Positions 5,810 through 11,920 of a DNA stretch of 15,573 nucleotides are shown here, piece by piece. The notes under the pieces were generated by a model, which made no database searches, had not been told where the DNA came from, and saw only the letters and a program-made list of their open reading frames with translations. The DNA is taken from NCBI GenBank assembly GCA_964483025.1, contig CAYZZT010000015.1, forward strand, positions 1 to 15,573. The letters run 5' to 3'. Position 1 is the stretch's first letter, and every line of letters starts with the position of its first letter. The stretch comes from CAIZIN01 sp964483025. Its GTDB lineage: Bacteria; Patescibacteriota; Minisyncoccia; Phycocordibacterales; CAIZIN01. Made by a program: the position numbers and the translations under genes.

Positions 5810-8035
5810 CTTTGATTTATTTGCCCTAGGAAACTGATCAAGAAATTCCTTATCAAACTCACCTACTATTTTTCTATCGAGCTGGGTTTTCTCCCCCATG
5901 ATCTTTTTTATTTTTTCTTTTATCCCAATAATTTCATCACGCAAAATTGCCGCAGTTTCAAAATCTAATTCTTGCACAGCATTCTTCATTTGTTCTTCTT
6001 TTTCATCCAAAAGTTTTTTAGGGTTTTTTTGTAGAAGAGCTTCGTCTAGCAACAATAATTCATCAATCGCTTTTTTGTGGTCGCTTTTTAAATGACTTGT
6101 TATATCTTGAATTTTTTTAATGATTGTTTGAGGAGTAATACCGTGTGTTTTGTTGTATTTTTCCTGCAAGGTTCTTCTGCGAGCGGTTTCGCTTATAGCT
6201 TTTTCCATTGATTTTGTCATATGGTCGGCATAGAGAATCACACGCCCAGCTGAGTTTCTTGCCGCGCGCCCAATAGTTTGTACAAGCGAAGTTTCTGAGC
6301 GAAGAAAGCCCTCTTTATCTGCGTCCAAAATTCCAATTAAAGAAACTTCTGGCAGGTCTAGGCCTTCTCGAAGCAAGTTCACACCCACAAGACAGTCAAA
6401 TTCTCCACGTCGGAAAGCCGAAAGCAATTCAATTCTTTCAATTGTTTTTATATCACTATGTAAATATTTTGAAGCTATACCTTTTTCTGTTAAATATTCA
6501 CTCAAGTCTTCTGCCATTTTTTTGGTGAGTGTTGTCGCAATTGCTCTTTCTTTCTTAGCTATCACTTTTTCAGCCTCTTCAATAAAATCAAAAATCTGCC
6601 CCCTATACCAATTCTGATCCGCATCAGAATTGGTCGGGCGACCAGCTTTAGCTGGTTTAGCCTTGTACTTCTTGTTTTCGACAATTGGTTTCACTTCCAC
6701 AATCGGGTCTAGTAGCCCTGTAGGGCGGATCACTTGCTGTGCAACTACCTTACTATGCTCGAGCTCATATTTACTTGGTGTTGCAGAGGTATATATTGTT
6801 TGTCCTGTTCGTTTTATAAATTCATCAAATTTTAAAGGGCGGTTATCGGCCGCTGAAGGTAAACGAAAACCATAATCAATCAAAGTTTTCTTTCGTGATT
6901 GATCACCAGCAAACATTCCACCGATTTGGGGCACTGTTACATGTGATTCATCTATAATAGTTAGGAAATCGGCTTCCCACTCATCTGCATTTGAATTTTT
7001 GTCTGCGTTAGTCTGCGTTTCGGTCTGCGTCAGTCCGCGACGCTTCGGGAAGTATGACAGAAGCGTATCGGGTGCTTCCCCAGCCTTCTTTCCAGAAAAA
7101 TGTCTTGAATAATTTTCGATACCATTACAGTATCCAACCTCACGTATCATTGCAAGGTCATATGTTGTTCGTCTTTTTAATCTTTCTACCTCCAAAAATT
7201 TTCCTTCTTTTTCAAGTTTTTTAAGTTGTTGGTCTAGTTCTTTTTTAATACTTACAAAAGCTCTTTTTTGTTCAGCTTCATTTGTAATAAAATGTTTTGC
7301 TGGAAAAATAAATATATTTTTTTCTTCACTAATTATTCGCCTTGTTACAGCATCAATTTTCGAAATAGATGAAATTTCATTTCCACTAAATGTAAATCTA
7401 AGAATAAATTGCTCCGATACCGGCATCACCTCAACAGTATTTCCAACAGCTCGCATTTGCCCAGATTTCAAATCAGCATTCGTACGTTCAAAATGTATAT
7501 CAACAAGTTTTTGTAATAGTTCCATTCTTCCAAGTTTGTCTCCTACTGAAAGCTTCAAATTTACTTTTTCATATTCGTCTGGTGAACCAAGTCCATAAAT
7601 ACAAGAAACGGACGCTACAATAATTACATCTTTTCTCGAAAGAAGGGCTTGGGTGCTTGCATGGCGAAGTCTTTCAATTTCTTCATTGATCATTGCCTCC
7701 TTTTCAATATACGTGTCAGATACAGGCATATACGCTTCTGGCTGATAATAATCGTAATAGGAAACAAAATAGTGGACAGCATTTTCAGGGAAAAATTCTT
7801 TGTATTCTTGAGCAAGCTGAGCGGCAAGGGTTTTGTTGTGAGCTATTACAAGTGTTGGTTTCCCCACTTCCGCAATAACATTTGCCATTGTAAAAGTTTT
7901 TCCAGAACCAGTAACACCCAAAAGAGTTTGGTCTCTATAACCTTTTTTCATACCAGAAAGAAGCACGGAAATCGCTTTTGGCTGATCCCCAGCTGGCTTA
8001 TATTCGCTATGCAGTTTAAATAATTTTTTTTGCAT
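5792..8035 (-). CDS. uvrB: UvrB, excinuclease ABC subunit B (with two repeat-encoded insertions)
   Basis: DNA-damage-verifying helicase-like subunit that receives DNA from UvrA and recruits UvrC. Seen: Walker A GVTGSGKT (40-47), the beta-hairpin region YYDYYQPEAYMP (93-104), DESH box (362-365), TSATP motif III region (416-420), QTIGRAAR motif VI (586-593) and a C-terminal UVR motif (674-709) that pairs with UvrC. At 747 residues it is longer than the usual 650-680. The excess includes two repeat-encoded insertions: about 332-354 (TQTETQTNADKNSNADEWE) between YFPK and the DESH strand, and about 454-478 (KAKPAKAGRPTNSDADQNW) in the linker before the second RecA-like domain. Both leave the motifs intact. 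The predicted mRNA leader contains another copy of the first repeat, with no Shine-Dalgarno site visible. Confidence 0.98.
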   Translation of the reverse strand: MQKKLFKLHSEYKPAGDQPKAISVLLSGMKKGYRDQTLLGVTGSGKTFTMANVIAEVGKPTLVIAHNKTLAAQLAQEYKEFFPENAVHYFVSYYDYYQPEAYMPVSDTYIEKEAMINEEIERLRHASTQALLSRKDVIIVASVSCIYGLGSPDEYEKVNLKLSVGDKLGRMELLQKLVDIHFERTNADLKSGQMRAVGNTVEVMPVSEQFILRFTFSGNEISSISKIDAVTRRIISEEKNIFIFPAKHFITNEAEQKRAFVSIKKELDQQLKKLEKEGKFLEVERLKRRTTYDLAMIREVGYCNGIENYSRHFSGKKAGEAPDTLLSYFPKRRGLTQTETQTNADKNSNADEWEADFLTIIDESHVTVPQIGGMFAGDQSRKKTLIDYGFRLPSAADNRPLKFDEFIKRTGQTIYTSATPSKYELEHSKVVAQQVIRPTGLLDPIVEVKPIVENKKYKAKPAKAGRPTNSDADQNWYRGQIFDFIEEAEKVIAKKERAIATTLTKKMAEDLSEYLTEKGIASKYLHSDIKTIERIELLSAFRRGEFDCLVGVNLLREGLDLPEVSLIGILDADKEGFLRSETSLVQTIGRAARNSAGRVILYADHMTKSMEKAISETARRRTLQEKYNKTHGITPQTIIKKIQDITSHLKSDHKKAIDELLLLDEALLQKNPKKLLDEKEEQMKNAVQELDFETAAILRDEIIGIKEKIKKIMGEKTQLDRKIVGEFDKEFLDQFPRANKSKKKPKA
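6608..6656. repeat. Triple palindrome inserted in uvrB
   Basis: Three abutting inverted repeats in 49 bp: CCAATTCTGAT/ATCAGAATTGG (11 bp, loop CCGC), TGGTCG/CGACCA (6 bp, loop GG) and ACCAGCT/AGCTGGT (7 bp, loop TT). Translated on the minus strand as PAKAGRPTNSDADQNW in uvrB, at a point where normal UvrB has no extra sequence. Confidence 0.82.
7001..7052. repeat. CGCAGACT-type array inside uvrB
   Basis: Four units on the minus strand: CGCGGACTGA, CGCAGACCGAAA, CGCAGACTAA, CGCAGAC. They abut a short inverted repeat CTTC/GAAG (7043-7052) that encodes the native YFPK of UvrB. The array reads RGLTQTETQTNADKN in the same frame as the uvrA copy. Confidence 0.83.
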
Positions 8036-8038
8036 TTT

Positions 8039-8094
8039 GTCTGCGTTAGTCTGCGTGAAGTCTGCGTTAGTCTGCGAAGGTAGTACTCTACCTT
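8039..8094. repeat. CGCAGACT-type array plus hairpin in the uvrB leader
   Basis: Minus-strand units CGCAGACTAA, CGCAGACTTCA, CGCAGACTAA, CGCAGAC, ending 4 nt before the uvrB ATG, next to a perfect 7-bp hairpin AAGGTAG/CTACCTT (8077-8094). With the predicted uvrB start site near 8094, the whole element would be the mRNA leader. Confidence 0.85.
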
Positions 8095-8096
8095 AC

Positions 8097-8125
8097 TTGA
8101 TATTACCCTATTTTGGTGTTATTGT
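8097..8125 (+). promoter_or_regulatory. Promoter of the small gene at 8150
   Basis: TTGATA (8097-8102), 17-bp spacer, TATTGT (8120-8125). Predicted leader about 18 nt with AAAGGAG. It overlaps the opposing uvrB promoter completely. Confidence 0.5.
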
Positions 8126-8128
8126 CAT
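8100..8128 (-). promoter_or_regulatory. Predicted uvrB promoter, interlocked with the opposing promoter
   Basis: Minus strand ATGACA (8128-8123), 17-bp spacer, TAATAT (8105-8100). It predicts a leader of about 60 nt that consists almost entirely of the repeat at 8039-8094. Confidence 0.5.
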
Positions 8129-8149
8129 TAAAGAAAGGAGTACAAAACC

Positions 8150-8512
8150 ATGTCAAACAACAAAGGAATAATTTCACTTCCAAAAAGTCCCCACATTAAA
8201 GACTGGGGATTCGGCGACAGTCCGTATATGAAGGATGGAGAATTTGACCCGGATGAGGTCGAGTTGCTCTTGTTAAGAATCCGAGGGTGCAAAAGCCCGG
8301 TGAACTCACAAATCCAGACCTATCTGGAGATGCTACGTGAGTATATAACAGCAATGCTGGATGAAAAACATCCCACAATCCAGTATTATTCTCAAAAATG
8401 GAAAGTATTTGCTTGTTTCCCGAAGGATTTTGATTCAATGAGTGAAGAAGAAGCCAAACACCTCGTGGATATGATTACGGTACCTAGAACCAAAATTGAC
8501 TTCCTAAAATAA
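8150..8512 (+). CDS. Small orphan protein, 120 aa, unknown function
   Basis: Not recognised. A soluble acidic protein: a proline/glycine-rich N-terminus (SLPKSPHIKDWGFGDSP), then helical stretches (DPDEVELLLLRIRG, IQTYLEMLREYITAMLDE) and a C-terminal SEEEAKHLVDMIT. Start ATG 8150 is well supported by AAAGGAG ending 9 nt upstream, the clearest Shine-Dalgarno site in the window. Own promoter and terminator; divergent from uvrB with interlocked promoters. It does not visibly align with the 4853/5422 pair. Confidence 0.75.
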   Translation: MSNNKGIISLPKSPHIKDWGFGDSPYMKDGEFDPDEVELLLLRIRGCKSPVNSQIQTYLEMLREYITAMLDEKHPTIQYYSQKWKVFACFPKDFDSMSEEEAKHLVDMITVPRTKIDFLK

Positions 8513-8516
8513 CATC

Positions 8517-8541
8517 AAACACACAGCAATGTGTGTTTTTT
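8517..8541 (+). terminator. Intrinsic terminator of the 8150 gene
   Basis: AAACACAC/GTGTGTTT-type stem with a short loop and a run of T, starting 5 nt after the stop codon. Confidence 0.82.
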
Positions 8542-8547
8542 AATATG

Positions 8548-8577
8548 AAAAAACTCTCAAATAGAAATCTGAGAGTT
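8548..8577 (-). terminator. Intrinsic terminator of the minus-strand gene at 8594
   Basis: On the minus strand, AACTCTCA pairs with TGAGAGTT across a 10-nt loop, followed by T6. It sits 17 nt past the stop of the 75-aa gene and back to back with the terminator at 8517. Confidence 0.78.
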
Positions 8578-8593
8578 GGTAAGATGATGTGGT

Positions 8594-8821
8594 TTAGATC
8601 CGCACCCAAGCGAAACCCATGTCACTAATTTTTTCGTTTTTAGAATCTGCTTGCGTATGAGTCATTGCAACTTTCGGCTTAATGATATCATGAGTTTTAC
8701 GATCAACAAGCTGAAACCAGACTTGTTGACTTTTATCGATTGGAACAAATGATTGAAAACTTTCGTAATTACAAAAATTTATAGCTTGCCGAGGAGTCAA
8801 AGTTTTAGAACCTAATAACAT
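8594..8821 (-). CDS. Small orphan protein, 75 aa, unknown function
   Basis: Not recognised. A soluble protein beginning MLLGSKTLTPRQAINFCNY and containing VWFQLVDRKTHDIIKPKVAMTHTQ. The dedicated terminator immediately downstream on the same strand supports a real gene. No convincing promoter or Shine-Dalgarno site was seen upstream, so the start is uncertain. It converges with the 8150 gene, and is the only one of the middle small orphans besides 11735 on the minus strand. Confidence 0.5.
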   Translation of the reverse strand: MLLGSKTLTPRQAINFCNYESFQSFVPIDKSQQVWFQLVDRKTHDIIKPKVAMTHTQADSKNEKISDMGFAWVRI

Positions 8822-8852
8822 ACCAATATTTTTCTTTTAGAGTTTAATTTTG

Positions 8853-8873
8853 AAAAAAGGACAACCTAGTCCT
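8853..8873 (-). terminator. Weak terminator-like hairpin upstream of the 8594 gene
   Basis: Minus strand AGGAC/GTCCT, 5-bp stem with a 6-nt loop, followed by T5-6. It would lie in the 5' region of the 75-aa gene, either as an attenuator or as the end of an unseen upstream transcript. The stem is short, so chance is possible. Confidence 0.35.
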
Positions 8874-8962
8874 GAGACATAATACAACAAAAGAGATTGA
8901 TGTCCATCTTTTTCAAGTGCCGATTATAATACCATCGCCAACTAAGCACTTTCCCTCCGGTT

Positions 8963-9077
8963 TGTCATCCTCGTGAAGTCGGGATGGGACCCGACTGCAA
9001 GAACGGAGCGTGACGGCGCGAGTTGTGCCCAGAAGATTTTTCACCAGAAAAATACTTGTGGGTAATCCCGGGGATCC
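8963..9077. repeat. Long composite palindromic element (copy P4)
   Basis: Begins with TGTCATCC, contains the hairpin GTCGGG/CCCGAC (8978-8995, loop ATGGGA) followed by TGCAAGA, and ends with CCCGGGGATCCAAAT. The inner GGGATGGGACCC plus GCAAGA recur in the element at 14310-14420, so both look like a longer version of the short palindrome. No gene was seen in 8874-9240. Confidence 0.65.
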
Positions 9078-9092
9078 AAATCAGCATTTTCA

Positions 9093-9122
9093 GACTGGAT
9101 TCCCGTCTTCACGGGAATAACA
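9093..9122. repeat. Palindromic dispersed repeat (copy P5)
   Basis: Perfect 8-bp inverted repeat ATTCCCGT/ACGGGAAT (9099-9118, loop CTTC), preceded by GACTGG and followed by AACAG; same design as the copy inside uvrC at 746. Confidence 0.82.
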
Positions 9123-9210
9123 GAAGGAAAGGTGTTAATTTTAAATAGTATAACCCCATTAATTATGAAGATATGTCTTTAGCCGATCGATATCTGCTCA
9201 ATAAACAAGA

Positions 9211-9238
9211 TTGTGTTCCTCATATACTGTGCTAATAT
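9211..9238 (+). promoter_or_regulatory. Promoter of the small gene at 9266
   Basis: TTGTGT (9211-9216), 16-bp spacer, TAATAT (9233-9238) with TGC just before it, an extended -10. Leader of about 21 nt containing GAAAGGA. Confidence 0.55.
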
Positions 9239-9265
9239 GAAAAATAGATAGAAAGGACACTGAGT

Positions 9266-9664
9266 ATGCCAAAAATAATCATAATAATTGGTCTCCTGCC
9301 GGAGGCTGGGAGTCCAGATAACGTAATTGCTGAATTCAAAAAGATGTGGATGTGCACTCAAGTAAGCCCATTTAATTTGATTGGTATTCCCCACACTGGA
9401 GACCAGATTCTTAAGCTTCCAGTTATCAGTGTGGGAAAAATTAGTTGGAAGATATCCTTTGTGAACGAAACGACTTTTGATTGTGATTCGAACACAGCAT
9501 GTATTCTCGCCAATAAATCGCTTTGCATTTCATGCCCTGCACACGGATATGAAAACGTTCCCAAGGGAAATTTCCAACACGTTGTGGAAAAATTCGTTTC
9601 GGCTCTTTTGGCTGACGGATGGACAGATGAAGGTAACAATTTTAGACACTTGAAGCATACTTAA
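9266..9664 (+). CDS. Small orphan protein, 132 aa, unknown function
   Basis: Not recognised. Starts with a hydrophobic strand-like segment (KIIIIIGLL), has four cysteines in the middle (a DCDSNTACILANKSLCISC pattern) that might bind metal or form disulfides, and ends in a helix with a GW motif (FVSALLADGWTDEG), faintly like the C-termini of the 4853 and 5422 products. Start ATG 9266 is supported by GAAAGGA 8 nt upstream. It has its own promoter and terminator; the terminator stem overlaps the stop codon. Cellular role unknown. Confidence 0.7.
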   Translation: MPKIIIIIGLLPEAGSPDNVIAEFKKMWMCTQVSPFNLIGIPHTGDQILKLPVISVGKISWKISFVNETTFDCDSNTACILANKSLCISCPAHGYENVPKGNFQHVVEKFVSALLADGWTDEGNNFRHLKHT

Positions 9665-9679
9665 TTGTGTGCTTTTTTT
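9653..9679 (+). terminator. Intrinsic terminator of the 9266 gene
   Basis: AAGCATAC/GTGTGCTT, 8-bp stem (one G-U), loop TTAATT, followed by T. The left arm includes the last codons of the gene. Confidence 0.78.
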
Positions 9680-9702
9680 CTTTGGCTCATTATTTTTTAT
9701 TG

Positions 9703-9730
9703 CTAGCGCCTAGAGTCTAGAGCCTAGCGC
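9703..9730. repeat. Tandem 7-nt repeat array supplying the tgt stop codon
   Basis: Four units: CTAGCGC, CTAGAGT, CTAGAGC, CTAGCGC. The CTA at 9724-9726 is the TAG stop of tgt on the minus strand, and the last arginine codon is repeat-derived too. Confidence 0.85.
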
Positions 9731-10929
9731 CTGTATTTCATTAAAAACTCATTCTTAAATTCGTGAAAAGTCTCATCGAGCATTGTTGCTCGCATTTTCT
9801 TAACGAGATTAATTATAAAATACAAATTGTGAATTGAAGCCAAAGTTGCTGCAAACATTTCTTTAGCTCGAAAAAGATGGGCAACATATGCTCTAGTATA
9901 ATTTTTACAAGTATAGCATCCGCACTCATCATCTATAGGGGTAAAATCCTCTATAAATTTATTATTCAATAAATTCTCTTTTCCAAATTTTGTATAAACC
10001 TGACCATTGCGAGCAATACGTGTTGGGGCAACACAATCAAAAAGGTCACATCCATTTTCCACTGCCATAAATAGATCTTCTGGTTCACCGATTCCTAATA
10101 AGTGTCGTGGTTTTTCTTCGGGAAGTATTTCATTAACCCATTTCACGGCTGTGCCCATGTCTTCTTTTGCAAAAGACCCACCAATTCCATATCCATCAAA
10201 ATCCATTTCACTTAAAACTTTTGCACTTTCTTTACGAAGTTCCTCAAAACGTCCACCTTGAACAATTCCAAACAAAGCTTGTCTTTCTGAATTATCTTTT
10301 GATTTATGATATGCGAGAGATTTTCTAGCCCAGCGGTGAGTTCTATCAAGTGCTTCTTGTTGATATCTCAAAGGTTCATTTGGTGAAGTGCATTCATCAA
10401 AAGCAAAAATTATATCTGCACCAATATTGTGTTGAATTTCAATCGATCTCTCTGGAGTAAAGTAATGAAGAGATCCATCAATTATTGATTTGAAAGTTAC
10501 TCCATCATGATCTATTGTTGCAATTTTTACAACTTCGTCTTCTCCATTTTCAGGAAGTAAAAGGGGTGCATTTTCAGCACTTGTAACTTTTGAAATATTT
10601 TTTCCATATGCAGAACCAAGAGAAAAAACTTGAAATCCACCTGAGTCGGTCATTGTCGGTCCACTCCAATTCATAAATTTATGGATTCCACCCGCATCTC
10701 GTATTACATAATCGTGAGGCTGTAGATATAAATGATATGTGTTTGCAAGTACAACCTGTGCACCTAAATCTTTTACCTGCTCTGGAGATAATGCTTTCAC
10801 AGTACCTTTTGTACCCACAGTAACAAAAGCCGGAGTTTCTATATCACCATGAGGAGTGGAAATAACACCTACTCTTCCGAGAGTATTATTTAATTTCTTT
10901 TCGATTGTAAATTTTAGGGGTTTATTCAT
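9724..10929 (-). CDS. tgt: Queuine/preQ1 tRNA-ribosyltransferase (tRNA-guanine transglycosylase)
   Basis: Exchanges guanine-34 in the anticodon of GUN-type tRNAs (Asp, Asn, His, Tyr) for preQ1 in bacteria. Seen: TIM-barrel enzyme with DSGGFQ (D95, expected general acid), FDEC (177-180), GIVQGG (221-226), the LFDCVAPTR box whose aspartate (D298) is the expected nucleophile, and the zinc site C336, C338, C341, H367. Length 401 is slightly above the usual 370-380; residues about 108-143 between VFSLG and GVTFKS are longer than in standard enzymes. The C-terminal RR and the stop lie in a heptamer array, so the original end may have been changed. Monocistronic with a -10 box only 9 nt before ATG. 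No queuosine biosynthesis genes are visible nearby. Confidence 0.97.
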   Translation of the reverse strand: MNKPLKFTIEKKLNNTLGRVGVISTPHGDIETPAFVTVGTKGTVKALSPEQVKDLGAQVVLANTYHLYLQPHDYVIRDAGGIHKFMNWSGPTMTDSGGFQVFSLGSAYGKNISKVTSAENAPLLLPENGEDEVVKIATIDHDGVTFKSIIDGSLHYFTPERSIEIQHNIGADIIFAFDECTSPNEPLRYQQEALDRTHRWARKSLAYHKSKDNSERQALFGIVQGGRFEELRKESAKVLSEMDFDGYGIGGSFAKEDMGTAVKWVNEILPEEKPRHLLGIGEPEDLFMAVENGCDLFDCVAPTRIARNGQVYTKFGKENLLNNKFIEDFTPIDDECGCYTCKNYTRAYVAHLFRAKEMFAATLASIHNLYFIINLVKKMRATMLDETFHEFKNEFLMKYRR

Positions 10930-10938
10930 TTAATCATT

Positions 10939-10966
10939 AGAATACCAGAATATTATTTAATAACAA
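10939..10966 (-). promoter_or_regulatory. Predicted tgt promoter (near-leaderless)
   Basis: Minus strand TTGTTA (10966-10961), 16-bp spacer, TATTCT (10944-10939) with TGG before it (extended -10). ATG follows after 9 nt, so the mRNA would begin about 2 nt before the start codon. Confidence 0.5.
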
Positions 10967-10971
10967 ATCAT

Positions 10972-10999
10972 TTGACTTTAATAATTAAAAGAGTATTTT
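10972..10999 (+). promoter_or_regulatory. Promoter of the small gene at 11027
   Basis: TTGACT (10972-10977), 16-bp spacer, TATTTT (10994-10999). Leader of about 21 nt with GGAAAG. Back to back with the tgt promoter. Confidence 0.5.
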
Positions 11000-11026
11000 T
11001 ATATTTGGAAAGAACAACAAACTACC

Positions 11027-11362
11027 ATGCAAACATTACTGCTATATTCGAAGGGGTTAGAAACTGCTTGTGTTGCGATAAGTTTAATACTTGTCATTAT
11101 AATTACGATCAAATTCATCAAGGAAAAGAAACTTTCTCGCGGTGATTTGGTACTTTATAACGATCCTGAATCAGAAAAACCAGAAGAAAGAAGCCATATT
11201 ACATGGGTGTCACAAGTGTTTGGTAAGACTGCTATAATCCTTCTTAATGGGACAACGAGAGTAGTTTTGCATAAGAATTTAACAAAACTGCCACCAAATA
11301 CGTTCTTTAGTGTGTCAACACCGAGGAAAGAAGTGGTATTCGTTGGTGGTTTGAAGCGTTAA
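11027..11362 (+). CDS. Small membrane-anchored orphan protein, 111 aa
   Basis: Family not recognised. One predicted transmembrane helix at residues 13-31 (CVAISLILVIIITIKF) followed by basic KEKK, so the soluble C-terminal part probably faces the cytoplasm. That part (LSRGDLVLYNDPESEK to the end) is beta-rich with a GD-V-LY beginning reminiscent of small SH3-like barrels, which is only an impression. Start ATG 11027; GGAAAG lies 14 nt upstream, a wide spacing shared with the genes at 1489 and 5422. Own promoter and terminator, divergent from tgt. Confidence 0.68.
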   Translation: MQTLLLYSKGLETACVAISLILVIIITIKFIKEKKLSRGDLVLYNDPESEKPEERSHITWVSQVFGKTAIILLNGTTRVVLHKNLTKLPPNTFFSVSTPRKEVVFVGGLKR

Positions 11363-11384
11363 AATATCAAAGAAAGAATTTTAT

Positions 11385-11418
11385 TTACTTACAAGTGTCA
11401 TGTTTGTAAGTAATTTTT
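11385..11418 (+). terminator. Intrinsic terminator of the 11027 gene
   Basis: Perfect 10-bp stem TTACTTACAA/TTGTAAGTAA with a 9-nt loop, followed by TTTTT. Confidence 0.8.
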
Positions 11419-11422
11419 ATAT

Positions 11423-11455
11423 TAGAAAAGCCGCTTCCGTATGCAAAGCGGCTTT
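11423..11455 (-). terminator. Terminator of the minus-strand membrane peptide gene
   Basis: Perfect 10-bp stem AAAGCCGCTT/AAGCGGCTTT with a 9-nt loop (11427-11455). On the minus strand it runs into TTTTCTAAT, placing it after the stop at 11484. Confidence 0.7.
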
Positions 11456-11483
11456 GGGTGAACATGTGATGTTTATTCAAATC

Positions 11484-11735
11484 CTATTTTGGGATCTGAG
11501 GAAAGTTGATCACATTACCTTGCAAAATTTCTCCCGGTGTAAACGCAAGAGTTTTTTGTAAGGCGTTAAAGAACGTGACGAGGGCGGATTCGAATGCGTG
11601 CCAGATATCTGGTACAACAAACTTTAAGGTGATGATGGCTATACCGAGGCCTATGGCTCGAAATATTTTCATAATAATGAATATTATGAGAGGAATCTTT
11701 GCGATGCGTGGACTAGACGCTTCGGCAGAGCTCAT
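11484..11735 (-). CDS. Small hydrophobic membrane protein, 83 aa
   Basis: Family not recognised. Residues 11-45 are strongly hydrophobic with a short basic break (IPLIIFIIMKIFRAIGLGI), consistent with one long or two short membrane helices; the rest is amphipathic with a final INFPQIPK. The ORF can be extended to a TTG at 11837, but that lies in the predicted promoter. ATG 11735 follows AGGGGAAG at a normal distance, so I prefer it. The leader is unusual: the Shine-Dalgarno site is locked in an 18-bp hairpin, and the promoter spacer carries a 20-bp palindrome, suggesting tight control. That and the hydrophobicity would suit a toxin-like or stress peptide, which is speculation. Confidence 0.6.
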   Translation of the reverse strand: MSSAEASSPRIAKIPLIIFIIMKIFRAIGLGIAIITLKFVVPDIWHAFESALVTFFNALQKTLAFTPGEILQGNVINFPQIPK

Positions 11736-11741
11736 CACTCT

Positions 11742-11788
11742 CTTCCCCTCGAAAATAGTAACCGAAGGCAACCATTTTCGAGAGGAAG
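11742..11788 (-). promoter_or_regulatory. Leader hairpin sequestering the ribosome-binding site
   Basis: On the minus strand, CTTCCTCTCGAAAATGGT (11788-11771) pairs with ACTATTTTCGAGGGGAAG (11759-11742): 18 continuous pairs, two of them G-U, with an 11-nt loop. The 3' arm contains AGGGGAAG, the Shine-Dalgarno site 6 nt from ATG 11735. No T run follows, so it is not a terminator. A thermosensor, antisense-controlled or ligand-controlled leader are alternatives. Confidence 0.65.
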
Positions 11789-11808
11789 ATTCTTTATCCT
11801 CTGGGTGT

Positions 11809-11837
11809 ATTATATCATATATGATATAAAATAGCAA
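11809..11837 (-). promoter_or_regulatory. Promoter with an embedded 20-bp palindrome
   Basis: Minus strand TTGCTA (11837-11832), 17-bp spacer, TATAAT (11814-11809). A perfect 20-bp palindrome, TTATATCATATATGATATAA (11810-11829), fills the spacer and overlaps the -10, in a position suited to a dimeric repressor. Predicted leader about 67 nt. Confidence 0.6.
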
Positions 11838-11867
11838 GTAATTTTAGGGATATTTGAGTACAAAACT

Positions 11868-11896
11868 ACCACGATTTTCTGAAGGAAAATCGTGGT
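11868..11896 (-). terminator. Hairpin downstream of the FKBP gene, probable terminator
   Basis: Perfect 12-bp stem ACCACGATTTTC/GAAAATCGTGGT, 5-nt loop. On the minus strand AGTTTTG follows, a modest T tract. It is 80 nt past the FKBP stop. Confidence 0.5.
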
Positions 11897-11920
11897 GGAT
11901 TTTGTTATGTGTTTATTCTC

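Noticed and set aside
9179..9394. Minus-strand ORF overlapping the 9266 gene
   Set aside because: It covers the promoter and start of a gene with good SD and terminator, and its protein has no recognisable features.
11736..11837. TTG start giving a 117-aa version of the hydrophobic protein
   Set aside because: The extension runs through the promoter, palindrome and leader hairpin; ATG 11735 has a proper Shine-Dalgarno site.
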